In this document: in pieces, positions 46,401 through 58,000 of the stretch | Layout: each line of letters starts with the position of its first letter | How positions within the stretch are numbered: the stretch's first letter is position 1 | DNA from: Harmonia axyridis | Lineage: Eukaryota; Arthropoda; Insecta; Coleoptera; Coccinellidae | NCBI RefSeq assembly: GCF_914767665.1 | Contig: NC_059503.1 | Span: 6,448,001 to 6,512,000 of the forward strand | Direction of reading: 5' to 3' | DNA length: 64,000 nt | Made by a program: the position numbers and the translations under genes | Notes under the pieces: generated by a model | The model's input: only the letters and a program-made list of their open reading frames with translations | Database searches by the model: none | Told to the model about the DNA's origin: nothing

Positions 46401-49400
46401 TGTCTATGAAAATGAAGCAAGGAAAATGACGTTATAAAACCATAGAGGGGGAAAGAAGATTTTCGTCAATTCTAGAAACCAGAGAATTTATGAATAACAA
46501 AGCAGATCCGATAATATCCTCTGACAGTCAGGATAGTTAATTTCACAAAGATTATTCTACTACAGAATATAGGTTGATGTTAGTTTAACAGAAATTTTGT
46601 TGCCTACTGATCATAGGGCCGATTGTTCCACAATGGTTCTCCAGCCTACAGAGGAAGGTGTATTGATTTTGATAAAACAATTTCTAAATGTATTTGAAGA
46701 GTGTATCATTTCAGGATTAAATGGCATAACCTACTGAATACAAATGACATAAGAAATGTCAAAAAATTATGTGCAGTGTTGCCATTATAAACACTTTTAT
46801 AGCGTATTCGACTGGCTGCACCAGTTTTTTTTTGTCATTTAACACTATAAAAATTCGAATCAATTCGCACTGGTGCAGCCAGTGGAATACGCTATTAATT
46901 TTATCAAACCTATTGGAAAATCTTTAATTTTCAAAAGCGGCTGTGTCATCAAAATAAAAGTTGAATTTCTTCTGCTCAGTTCACTAGCATATATGTGGAT
47001 AGTTAGTTTTATTTACTTTACTTATTTTATTCATTTTGGGTACATTCACATAAAAATTAGTTCATTTTATTTCTAATTTGCATCTTACAGGAATTGAAGT
47101 ATGGGATACCTTTCAAAGGACGCAAATTATGGTGTTTATATAGAGCGGTAGGTGCAGTAAAAATATTGAATGGTAGTGCGCTAGGTGATCGCTGAATATC
47201 GATTTGTACATAACTTGCCAAACCTTCATAACAATCTCTGTTTCGTTATTGTTCAAATTCAAATTGATTTTTCAGGCAAGGGAACAATTTCTACTATTAA
47301 AAGAACGAAAAGAAAGAGAATGGGCAGCTAATTTGATCCAAAGGCACTATATACAATGGAAAGTAAGCAACCTACAATAATTCTATAAAACGGGTGTTTT
47401 TTGTCGAGGTATATAACTTTAAGTTGGCATTACTGTTCAAGATGGCGACCGATTTAACAGCTGTCAAGTAATTTATTCTCAGTTTGGTTTGGCAATTCAT
47501 CATGAATAGACTCACGCCTGAACAACGCTTGCAAATAGTGCAATTTTATTTCGAAAATAATGGTTCTGTGCGGAATACGTATCGCGCACTACGTCCATTT
47601 TATTTTGTTCAGCGATGAAGTGCACTTCTGGTTGAATGGCTACGTCAACAAACAAAACTGCCGCATTTGGAGTGGAGCTAATCCTCAAGTGTATGTCGAA
47701 ACACCGTTACATCCAGAAAAACTGACTGTTTGGTGCGCTTTATGGGCTGGTGGAATCATTGGTCTGTATTTCTTCAAAAACGATGATGGCCAGAACGTTA
47801 CAGTCAATGGTGATCGGTATAGAGCCATGATTACTAACTTTTTCATTCCTGAATTGAACAACCATGATGTCCAGGAGCTGTGGTTCCAACAAGATGGCGC
47901 AACATGTCAGAATCGATTTATTGAAAGACACGTTTGGTGACCGCCTAATTTCACGTTTTGGACCTGTGAATTGGCCTCTTGGATCTTGTGATTTTACACC
48001 GCTAGACTATTTTCTGTGGGGCTATGTTAAGTCATTGGTCTATGAGGATAAGCCACAAACCCTTGACCATTTGGAAGACAACATTCGCCGTGTTATTGCC
48101 GATATACGGCCACAAATGTTGGAAAAAGTCATCGAAAATTGGACGTCCAGATTGGACTACATCCGAGCCAGCCGTGGCGGTCATATGCCAGAAATCATAT
48201 TTAAAATGTAATGCCTCAAGATTATCTTGCGGATAAATAAAATTCATGTCAATCGAATAATCCATCGTTGTTTTATTGCAATTTAAAGTTCTATAGCTCT
48301 AAAAAAAAACACCCTTTATAAAAAAAATTGTGAAACAACCTTTTCAACAATGTAAATACAATAAAATAATTTTTTAGAGACGGCAGTATTTGCTATCCCT
48401 GAGTGAGTCACTATCCCCAGAAGCTAATTCCCCAATAAACCGAGATTGGCCAACATGTCATCCCAAACTGGTAGAGTGTAATGAATTGTTGAGAAGGATC
48501 CACCATCGTTGGAGATGCTACAAATTCCGTCTCAATTTCGACCAGACCTCTAGGAATAGAATGAGAGAAAAAGTGACTGCCAGTTTTATTTTTAGAGATA
48601 GGAAATGTTCATATCCAAGAAGGTAATATTTAAGGCATTTGTGACTTAATTGAATCTAACTTTTTGTTTTCTAGTGTGTCCCATCCTTTTGTTGGGGATT
48701 ATGTGAGATTGAGGCAGAATATCCAGTGGAAAAAATTGAGCCTAGAAAGCAACGATCAGTATGTTGTTTTTGCTGATATTATAAATAAGATCGCACGAAC
48801 TAATGGAAAGGTGACTTATTTAGTACCTTATCCGTAAGCAATAATTTTATCTGGTGGCATTTATTTTTCAGTTTGTTCCAATTCTCCTAGTAATTTCGAC
48901 AAGGTCTATGTTGATATTGGATCAGCGTACTCTTCAAATCAAATATCGTGTACCTGCAACAGAAATTTATAAGATGTCCTTGTCTCCGTACTCGGATGAT
49001 GTTGCTGTCATTCATGTTAAATCGGTAAGAAACTTAATTGAATAGTTTTCGGTATCGTTACAGTTAGTTATTTATTGTAGGCCTTGGAGAGTTACGAAGA
49101 AGCCTCAAGCTCTCTTTCGGATACTACTGGATGTCTTTTTCAAAGCGATCTGAAGAAGAAAGGGGATTTTGTTTTTCAAACTGGACATGTAATTGAAATT
49201 GTCACAAAGTTGTTCTTGGTTGTTCAAAACGCAACTGGTAAACCCCCGGAGGTTAACATAGCTACTGAGTGAGTAAGAAATTATGTTGAATAGTATATCT
49301 TAGATGTCTTGAAATATTGGTGTGCCAAACTGGTGACTTTTGCATTGACCAGCCTTCCAGATTTAAAAGATTTGCGATACTTCAGTTGATATTCCCATCG

Positions 49401-49766
49401 CTTTCTATGGCGCTCATACTAAATTTGGTTGTGATGATACAAGGTTTTATTGTTCTAAATCGAGAGATAAAAAGCTAACATTTTGTGATCAAATTCCAAT
49501 TCACAATCATAGCAGTAGTCAAAAAACTCAATTTTCCATATTCCTTGTAGAAAATCTCACCAGTTTTTCAGACATCTCGGTATGCCACAGTAAATAATTC
49601 TTTCTAAACCAATAGCTTTTCGATTAATTTGTTTACCTATAGGTTTGAAGCGAATTTCGGCTCACAACTTGTTACCTTTGCTTTCAAATGTGTGGGCCTG
49701 CCGGAGGTACAGCCAGGACAGATGAGGGTTCTTCGGAAAGCAAACAAAATGGAGATCTTGATGTGA
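43451..49766 (+). CDS. Class I unconventional myosin (probably the Myo95E type)
   Basis: Nineteen exons between 43451 and 49766 (first 43451-43686, last 49643-49766) sum exactly to 1051 codons plus stop. The motor starts with the usual class I opening (VGAWDSVLLEPLTEDNF), then P-loop GESGSGKTEAA, switch I NDNASRFGKFLDIQF, switch II-like VLDLYGFELF, actin-binding LKGLSMRQMHYIRCLKPNE and converter YGRTKLFVRS. Several IQ-type helices follow (LVQKCWRGYKEYKRY, NLIQRHYIQWK, LLRRIHHRWRCYKFR), then a TH1 membrane-binding tail. The motor is more diverged than Myo1C or Myo1D, which is why I favour the third insect class I gene. The exon at 44282-44295 is only 14 nt. Intron 14 carries transposon M5. The start at 43451 fits family length, but an upstream 5' exon is possible. 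Confidence 0.9.
46696..46798. repeat. Family D short interspersed repeat, copy 2
   Basis: A diverged copy of 11001-11105 (shares CATAACCTAYTG and ACAAATGACATAAGAAATGT) within a myosin intron. It abuts the small inverted-repeat element on its right. Confidence 0.6.
46799..46895. repeat. 97 bp hairpin element in a myosin intron
   Basis: Arms 46799-46825 and 46869-46895 are inverted copies of 27 bp (ATAGCGTATTCGACTGGCTG continuing CACCAGT) with about two mismatches, around a 43 bp AT-rich loop. It could be a very small MITE or a transcribed hairpin. Confidence 0.75.
47390..48316 (+). mobile_element. Family M internally deleted mariner-like element, copy M5
   Basis: Inserted in a myosin intron in the sense direction, 927 bp, with the same termini and internal deletion as the other copies. 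The catalytic part is open through WFQQDGATC and then broken: the HTARAT codons are lost by a small deletion, shifting the frame. The myosin exons on either side are undamaged. Confidence 0.88.
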
Positions 49767-50469
49767 CATACGCCAAACATATCTTCGAGTCTAGTGTATC
49801 AAGTACTGCCATTAGAAACATTTATTGAATTGCACAATAACCATGAAGTATCCCATCGAAAGTTACCAAGTAATTTTCATCTAAGTTTTTCAATCAGAAT
49901 TATGTAAAGAATTTTCAACTGGCATTTGGTTTTATACTGTATAACGTCTTAAATGATTGTGAATAGTAACAATATTTTTTCATCTGCTAATCAAGATTGT
50001 TTGATTCAGTTTTCGTATGGGTTCTTATTCATCCAAATTGTTGTGTCATCATATCCATTTTCCTTTTATGCCATCAAAAGATTGTTGAAAAATTGAACCA
50101 AGAAATCGTTATATTGGGACTTCAGTTGAGTTACTTGTCTTTTATCCAATTCAGTTTCAATAGCAATTGTGCCAATCAAAGTTCGTGCTACATATTAGGT
50201 AGGAGTAATATCTTTCACTTGAGACGTTAATATTTTGTGAAAATAATGTAAAATAGTATTTTTAATCACATGTATATTTTTTATTGAAACATCACTCTTG
50301 TCATGGGATTAATATAGAAGAAAATGAATAAAAATTGTTACAATTAAGATTATATCATTAGGCTAGTAAGGCCTTTCAAGTTTAAAGAAAAACGGTTTCT
50401 GTTATTTTATATTTTTCTGTGGTTTTTCACAAAACTTTCGATATAGGCACAGACTTTTTGGTTATTGTT
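49767..50469. other. Intergenic region between myosin and Trm5
   Basis: Contains the myosin 3' UTR and the promoter of the Trm5/RBIS-like unit. The frame at 49997-50230 has no coding character. Confidence 0.45.
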
Positions 50470-50545
50470 ATCTGTGTTCCTAACCAAGAATCGTGAGTGA
50501 CATTTTAAGGTAGGTTATTTAGGTTAGTTTTTCATAATAAATCTC

Positions 50546-51907
50546 ATGGTACTTAGATCTTATAAATATTTATTGTACATATCTTTTCGGAACTTACATA
50601 TAATGGCAAATAGCACCCTTTATCCTAATGCAGTAGTGAAAGGTTTGAAGGTATTAGATAAAACCCTTTTCAACAAGACTGTTAAAGTTCCATGTTTGAA
50701 AGTAGATAAAGATGCAGTCTCTAAAGCGGTACCTATTTTGAAGAAGTATCTGCTGAAATTGGAACACTTCAAAGCAGTTCAACCGAGTGATTCCAATATA
50801 CTGATATACTTGAATCCTGATGTTGTGAGTGAATGGAAATTCATATCTACAGAGGATGTGAAAGCGTTATCATCCTTGGGCATATCCAATCATGATTTCC
50901 TTTCAAGAGACTTAAACATAACTTATGACAATTATTCTCATGAAACTATATTAAAGGCAGTTCTGCCAGATGATATCGATGGATTTTCTAGTTTTACAAA
51001 AGTTGGACATATTCTCCACGTCAACCTTAAAAATCATTTACTTCCTTATAAGAAGTTGATTGGTGAAGTACTTTTAGAGAAAATCAAAAATTGCAAAAGT
51101 GTTGTGAATAAACTAGATATGATAGATAATACCTATAGAAATTTTCAAATGGAAATACTTTGTGGAGAAAATAGTATGCAAACTGCTGTTAAAGAAAACA
51201 ATTGTGTGTTTGAATTTGATTTCTCAACAGTTTATTGGAATTCTAGACTATCAACTGAGCATGAAAGAATTGTAAAAAAAATTGATAGTGGGGATGTGTT
51301 CATCGACATTTTTGCAGGAGTCGGTCCTTTTTCTGTTCCAATTGCTAAAAAAAAAGGTTATGTCTATGCCAATGATTTGAATCCAGAGTCTTTCAAATGG
51401 TTGAATCATAATATGGAAAAGAATAAGGTGAAAAAGGAATATGTAAAAACATTCAATAAAGATGGAAGAGAATTTATCAGAACAAATGTTAAGGATGTGC
51501 TACTACAGCATCTGAACAAACGTAATATTTTTATAGCAATGAATTTACCCGCATTAGCAGTTGAATTCATTGAATGTTTTCTTGGGCTTCTAGCTGATAA
51601 CGAAATGGAAATTTCGAATACTCCAATTGTATTTGTATATTGTTTCGCTAAAGGATCAGAAACAAATACAGATTATTGTGCTATTGCAAAAAATTTACTA
51701 TTGGAACAAATTGATTTAGACATAAGTGATAACATAGTGGATATGTTTGAAGTGCGAACTGTTAGCAATTTTAAAAAAATGATTAGGATCACCTTGAAAT
51801 TGGATGGACTTATTCTATTTGCCATGAATCATAATTTGAAACGAAAAATTATAGATAGTGAAAATCATACATTGCAGAAAATTCCAAAATGTAATGTTTT
51901 TTTTTAG
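50546..51907 (+). CDS. Trm5: tRNA (guanine-N1-)-methyltransferase Trm5
   Basis: A single uninterrupted frame of 453 codons from the ATG at 50546; an in-frame ATG at 50603 (MANSTLYPNAVVKG) is a good alternative. The upstream 19 residues (MVLRSYKYLLYISFRNLHI) are basic, hydrophobic and lack acids, like a mitochondrial targeting peptide, so two starts could give mitochondrial and nuclear/cytosolic forms. Trm5 motifs are clear: FDFSTVYWNSRLSTEHERI, the SAM-binding FIDIFAGVGPFSVPIA, ANDLNPESFKWLNHN and the NLPA motif. The enzyme makes m1G37 next to the anticodon, preventing frameshifting. No poly(A) signal lies between its stop and the splice acceptor of the next gene 33 bp downstream. Confidence 0.93.
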   Translation: MVLRSYKYLLYISFRNLHIMANSTLYPNAVVKGLKVLDKTLFNKTVKVPCLKVDKDAVSKAVPILKKYLLKLEHFKAVQPSDSNILIYLNPDVVSEWKFISTEDVKALSSLGISNHDFLSRDLNITYDNYSHETILKAVLPDDIDGFSSFTKVGHILHVNLKNHLLPYKKLIGEVLLEKIKNCKSVVNKLDMIDNTYRNFQMEILCGENSMQTAVKENNCVFEFDFSTVYWNSRLSTEHERIVKKIDSGDVFIDIFAGVGPFSVPIAKKKGYVYANDLNPESFKWLNHNMEKNKVKKEYVKTFNKDGREFIRTNVKDVLLQHLNKRNIFIAMNLPALAVEFIECFLGLLADNEMEISNTPIVFVYCFAKGSETNTDYCAIAKNLLLEQIDLDISDNIVDMFEVRTVSNFKKMIRITLKLDGLILFAMNHNLKRKIIDSENHTLQKIPKCNVFF

Positions 51908-51946
51908 AATATTCAGTTTTGTAATGCTGTTTCATTTCAGGTGAAA

Positions 51947-52308
51947 ATGGGGAAGAAAAACAATAAGGTGGCAAAAGTTGCTGGAGCCAAGACTTCAAAA
52001 GCCAAAAACCAGCTGCCTAAAGCAAAAGGTCAAGGTTTAAAAGTTAAGGGCAAACCAGCTAAAGTGAAGGGGCAGTTGAAAAAGGTAGGGAAGTAGATAT
52101 AGCTCTCTTTTCAGTATTAATTTCAAAATTCTTTCAGGATATCATTTCAAACAAAATGAAAATTGAAGAACTTAACAAGCAATTCAAGGATTTGAGGAAT
52201 GTTAAAGGACAACAACAAGAAAAGAAAAAAGTCAAGCATTCTGATTTGACAACAGTTAAAAGGAATGAACCTTTAAAAATGCCCAACTTGGAAGCTATGC
52301 AATTATAA
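51947..52308 (+). CDS. Small basic nucleolar-type protein, RBIS (C8orf59)-like
   Basis: Coding exons 51947-52084 and 52138-52308, 102 residues. The first half is extremely Lys-rich (MGKKNNKVAKVAGAKTSKAK). The second has an amphipathic helix (KMKIEELNKQFKDLRNVKGQ) and a short hydrophobic end (MPNLEAMQL). Layout and length match the ribosome biogenesis factor RBIS, but residue identity is low and this is a judgement from memory. A CAG acceptor sits 6 bp before the ATG (GTGAAAATG), so a noncoding first exon must lie upstream; consensus donors at 50493 and 50509, before the Trm5 start, are candidates. Poly(A) signal AATAAATAA is near 52340. Confidence 0.6.
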
Positions 52309-52683
52309 ATAATTTTTTAAATTTCAACTTGTATATATGTAATAAATAATTTTATTTTCCAATTGAACTCTTTATATGAGGTAGAGAAATAAAAACAATA
52401 TAGCTAAATATAAGGCATATTTAATGTGCTTTATTCAAACATCTCTGTTTAATTATAAAGTCAGCTCAAATGGATGGATTTAGTTTTCAAAAAGTAAAAT
52501 CATTTCTAATACTTTAAAATAAAAATATCTCTAATAAACATTAAAGAGGGAATGTCAAACAAAGTAAAACCGAATAGGCTATCGAGATCAAATGTAAGTG
52601 ATATCACAATAAATGGCAAAAATCTTAAAATATTCAACAAAACAAAATTGAGAATCAACAAAATAAAAAAACAACTTCAAATA

Positions 52684-53159
52684 TTAATCTTCAGGTTTTG
52701 GAGCATCTTGGGGTTCTTGGTCTTCAACACTCTTTTCTTTCTGTTTTTCCTCAAGAGCTGCCTTTAAATTTTCAATTTCTGCTTCTAATTGAGAAATTTG
52801 TTCATGGGCATCCTCCAATTTCGTTTTCATCTGTTTGTGAGTATCCAAACCAGCATGTATAGCCAATTTATCTCTAATAAATCTGAACATCATGGTCAAG
52901 GAAAAAGTATGAAATAAATAGAAATATAATTTTTTTATATAGTATTTAAAGGATACTCTAACGCATCATCGGGCTTATCAGTTTCTTCATAAAGATTAAC
53001 CAGTACTTTGGTAAGAGCATCCATAACTCCATTTTTTTCGAGATACTTTCGAAATTCTTCTCGTTTTCCTTCGGAGGGCTATAAAAAATTTGCAATGAGA
53101 TGAAGGCTGCACAATGATTAAGAAAAAAATTATACCTTAAATGTTTGATTTGCACTCAT
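52684..53159 (-). CDS. Mycbp: c-Myc-binding protein homologue (AMY-1)
   Basis: Three exons on the minus strand, 53136-53159, 52957-53078 and 52684-52882, 114 residues. The N-terminal half shows the family core KREEFRKYLEKNGVMDALTK and VLVNLYEETDKPDDALEFI; the rest is a coiled coil (KTKLEDAHEQISQLEAEIEN) with an acidic end. AMY-1 binds the Myc N-terminus and AKAP proteins in mammals and is also linked to cilia and flagella. It is head-to-head with prefoldin 3 (about 450 bp between starts) and tail-to-tail with the RBIS-like gene. Confidence 0.92.
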
Positions 53160-53611
53160 TTTGGTTGGTTTTTTCTTGAATAAACTATGAGGTTAATTGA
53201 TGGAAATAAATTTTTGAGTAAATGCTAATTCAACTAATTTCAATTGTCATATGAAAAAGACAGAGATTGTCGTTACTATCGTAACGAAAAAGTAGTTAAA
53301 AAGGTAGTTAATTGAACATATAAAGTAGTTCAAATTCGAATAACTCTATGAATTAATTCTGAAAAAGTGAAGAAAGATTCGTTAGTTACAATTCCATACA
53401 TTTATTTAAACATATGCTTAAAAAAGTAGCTTCCTTGAACATATTATTGAATTTTCCAACTGTCATAACCTTTTCTCAATGAATCATAATCATCTGTGGT
53501 GTGCCTTTTAACCAAATTTGGTTTATTGTTTTGGAACTTCTCGTAGGAGTTAAGATATTTGATTACCAGGTGTGCAATAAAACCCTAAGAATAACAATAA
53601 AATCCTCAGAA
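53160..53611. promoter_or_regulatory. Divergent region between Mycbp and prefoldin 3
   Basis: These 452 bp contain the 5' ends of both genes. No strong named element is visible; the call rests on gene arrangement. Confidence 0.45.
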
Positions 53612-54302
53612 ATGGAGGCTACGAGCAAAGCAATTGAATTGGGCGACAAAAAATCATATGCTGGCATCCCAGAAGCCGAATTTGTGGTTAGTTTGTAATT
53701 ATCACATTTTTATGGATTAAATTCTTAAAATAATTTATTTCATACAGGAAGATGTAGATGCTTATATGGCACGATCTGATAATGTAGATGGTGTGGATGA
53801 AGTTTTGAAACGGTTGGATAATCAACATGCAAAATATAAATTCATGGAATATAACCTAGCATCTAAAAAAAAACGTTTACAAAATCAAGTACCAGAACTT
53901 AAAAGGTCCCTTTTAACTATTGAAGAATTGGAAAAGCAAGAAACGGAGTTTGAAACTCAGTTTTTACTTAGTGAACAAGTTTTTGCTAAGGCTAAAGTAC
54001 AACCAACACAGAATGTGTGCCTTTGGCTAGGAGCTAATGTAATGTTAGAGTATACTTTAGAAGATGCTAAAAAGTTACTGAGTCAAAATATTGCAGCAGC
54101 TACACGAAATTTAGGATATGTAGAACATGATTTGGATTTTTTAAGGTACCTGAACATTAATTGATGAAACTCTAGTCATATGGGTGAACTAGAATATGCT
54201 CATCCAATTTTTTTCAGAGACCAATTCACAACAACAGAGGTCAACATGGCAAGAGTTTATAACTGGGATGTAAAAAGGAAGCAAGCAGCAAAGGCCAAAT
54301 GA
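53612..54302 (+). CDS. Pfdn3: Prefoldin subunit 3 (VBP1)
   Basis: Three exons, 53612-53686, 53748-54145 and 54218-54302, 185 residues. The opening KKSYAGIPEAEFVEDVDAYM is diagnostic. Two long alpha-helical coiled-coil arms flank the beta-hairpin segment VCLWLGANVMLEYTLEDAKK, the alpha-class prefoldin plan. The hexameric prefoldin passes nascent actin and tubulin to the TRiC chaperonin; subunit 3 also binds VHL. An in-frame upstream ATG at 53501 is separated by sequence without coding character, so 53612 is preferred. Confidence 0.95.
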
Positions 54303-55002
54303 AAATTAGCGACATCTTCAATGCACATAAAATAATAAATACAAGAAGAGTCATTACCTAGATTGTATTTTATTGAAGCTTTCTTTTGTGTATCTGATAT
54401 TTATTACTTGAAATCACAACTTATGCATTCATTTTCAGATAACTCAAAATTGTTTCACTGTCATTTGGGACTATAAATCATATTCTGATTACCCAGATTT
54501 ATTTTTTGATGACCTAATAAAATTTCAGTGAAAATTTGTTACATTTATTTATTTGAAAATTGTACCCTCATTTTACTATACTTTCTTTCATTTTCATAAA
54601 TTTCCCATAGATAGCTGAAACCAGGGAAATCAATAGTAAACAGACACATTTATTTGATTTTGGATTCGATAGATTGATTTATATTTAGCATAAATATGTT
54701 AGCAGACCTGCAATTTTCACAATTATCTTTCAAGACTCAATTTGAGCAAAATGTTCTATTTCACATGTATCCAGTGAGACGCTGATTTTCATTATAACTG
54801 TGACTATTAGATTCCTATTTAAATTAATTGTTTTTAAAAACAAGGTTTTCTTCCCAAAAAAATTATATATAGAGATATTAATCTTTATTTAAAGTAAAGA
54901 GATAACAAATTAACATCTTATTCTAAACAAAAATATGAAATATAAATATTTTTAGCGATTTCATCTACAAAACAAATACCTAGCATTAGATATAACAAAA
55001 AT
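54303..55002. other. Convergent region between prefoldin 3 and Rad50
   Basis: AT-rich sequence with poly(A) signals (AATAAATA near 54331 on plus). Nothing else recognised. Confidence 0.5.
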
Positions 55003-58000
55003 TTACAAACGTTCCTTCTTAATAACGGAGTATCCTCTGGAGTTTCGGCTTACTTTCCAGTAATGAGAAATGTTTTGCACATTGTGCCTTAAAGTATCTA
55101 GGAACTCCTGGTCATGAGTAATAACAATGAGTTGAAAATTGTTATCGTTTATATGAGAAGTAATTATATTGGACAAGGCATATGTTAAACTATGAACATT
55201 CTCTTTATCTAAATTTGTAGTAGGTTCGTCTAATGCCAATATTCCACAATGAGAGCTGAAAGACTCTGCCAAAGCCATTCGAATAATTAAACAAGCCAGA
55301 ACTCTTTGACCAGCACTGCACCTTCCTCTCATCTCTAACTCCACTCCATTTTTTATCTGAATAACCTTATAATCATAAGTTTTTCTCGTTAAAGAAGTAG
55401 TACTGGATTCCTTAGTTTGAATTTCTATATAGTCAATATCGTTGCCTTTATATATATTTCGCCATAATTCTCTTATTCTAAAATTTATTTGAACCATTCG
55501 TTCTTTATGGAACTCCAGAACAGAATGGTGCAAAGCTTTGATGTATATTCTTAAATCACTAACAAGCTTCTCCATGAGTTTCAATTCATAGAATTTTTCT
55601 TTATACAGTTTTTCTGAATTCTTATTTTCCGGCAAGTCTAGTTCTTTCTCCATATCTTCAATTGTGTTTTTGAGCTCCATTTCCTGACCTTTCAAGCTAT
55701 TGATGTCCCTTTCTCCCAGTTCAATTTTCTTCTTTAATTTCATTTTCTCATCATATACCGACTTGTAATTGTAAGTTCCAATTTTATTTTCTAACTTTGT
55801 TATTTCAATCACCAAGAGACCTTCTGTTTTTTGTTTTTCTCTGAGTGTGACATTGTCCTGCAATTCTCTTAGTTCAGTTGCTTGTTTGGCTATTTCCTCT
55901 TTTTTTTCTGTTATTTTATTTATTGTTTCATTTTTTATCTCGACCAGATCTTTTCTACGATCTACAAGTTCTGCAACCTGTTGAATTTGATTTTGAAGAA
56001 TATTCTCAGAATTCCTGTTTCTATATTGTGTGATTTCATTATCTAATTTAATTATATCCTCGACTAATTTGTGTTTTTTATTATTTTCCACTCTCTGATT
56101 ATTTATCAATTTTTCATTATTAACACTCAGTTTATCCTTTGCACTGTTCAAACTTCTGAGATCTTCTTCAAGTTTACTCAGTTCTGATTGATGTTCTTCT
56201 TTTTCAACTAGAAGGCAGCTTTGGTTATCTGATAATTCTTCCAGTTGTTTCTCAAGATGTGGCTTATTATTTGCTTGTGTTTGATATTTCAGTTGAAGCT
56301 CTAATTCCTTGCTTTTATCTTCTTTGATTTTTTTAATTTGATGTTCATGTTTATCTAGTTTTTGTCTTAGACTATCGTTTTTTTTTCTTTGATCATTTAA
56401 ATCAGTTTTCAAATTCTCTAGTTCACTTTCAACTTCATGCTTATTTTTTGTTGTATTTACCGTTTCCATTTGATTTTGTAGTTCCTTGATATTGCCCTCA
56501 CTAGTCCTTATATCTGCGTCATACTGATCAAGGAGAGTAGCATCTGTCAAAACTTTTCTACAGATCTCAACAATTTTTGTAGGAACTTTCAAATCCTCAT
56601 TCAGTTTACTTAATTCCTCTACTGAATTATTCAACTGCTTTTGCTTATCTTCTAATTCTTCACATAATAATGGTAATTTTATATCCGATAATTCTAAGAT
56701 ATTGGCATTGACTGGCTTGAGTTGTTGTAATTTATTATAAAACTTCTCTTCTTTCTTCAAATTTGTTTCCACTTCATTCAATTTTTGAGGAAGGGATATA
56801 ATTTTTTGCTTTAGTCTTTCAACAATAGCTAAAATTAAGGAACTTTTCCCAGAGAAGTCCGTTTCACAGATAGGACAACAAGATTTTTCTTTTTCAAATT
56901 CTTCAATGAACTTTTCGTACATAATTTTTCCAGAGCTTAATTGACCTTTTTCCTTTTGAATTTTCTCTTTTCTTTCAAACGTTTGTTTCAGCAAAGTATT
57001 GTAATCATTTTCGCGACAGATCGAGGTTATTTCATTTTTTTTAGATTTCAGCTCCGCTTCAACTTTTTCAATATCTTTTTTTTGGTGCAGTATTTGTGTT
57101 TCGAGTTTAGTGATTTCTTTCTGCTTTGTACTAATTTCTGAATTAAGTATTTTGATTTTGTTCTCGTTAGAACCCAGAATAGCTTGAACTTTTTTTCCTA
57201 TCTTATCTTTTGGAACCTCTCCATTGAATATATACTGAAAATTAGTAGAATGCCTGTTCATAATTTTATTCAACTCTGTTTCTTTCATAATTTTTGTTTG
57301 TTCTTCAGAATTTAACTTTACTTCCACCACATAATTATGTTGTAGGACTTTATAAAGATTTTCCAATTCTTCTAATTTTGTCTCCATACTACTTATTTCC
57401 TTTTTACTATTATTAATTTCAGTTTTTATTGTTTCTTCATTAAATTTACTTTGGAGATTAGATAGTGTTTTTGTTAAATTCTCAATATTTCTATTGATGG
57501 CAAGCAGTCGACTGTTGGCAACATCTAGTTCCTGTATGTCATTTTTCACTTGCAGAATCTTTTCATTATTTTTACTTATATCTGTGGTAGTAGCTTTAAC
57601 CTTTTCTTTAGTGGTGGCCAAGGCTTCTCTAGCTTTATCAATTTTCTCTTGCACAAAAGATTCTTCTTCATTTTTCGTCTTAACAAAATTGTCAAAGTTA
57701 TTATCAATTTCTTGAAGTTTCATTTTGAGTTTACTTATAGCTTGCAATGAATCTTCAACTGAGTTCCACGTGAAAGGACCTTCTATCTCTACAGATACTT
57801 TTGATTTTTCAAAAAGAGTATTTCTGTTATTAATCTTCATTTCAAATTGTTTTTTTTCTTCTCTTAGCTGTCCAAGTTTAATTTGTTCTTTTTGAATTTC
57901 TGCATTTATTAAAGTTTCATTTTTAGTCATTTCTTTCCTTTTATCTTCTAAATCTTTTATTAATACTTCTTTTTTTCTCTGATCTTGTTCAAATTCCGAT

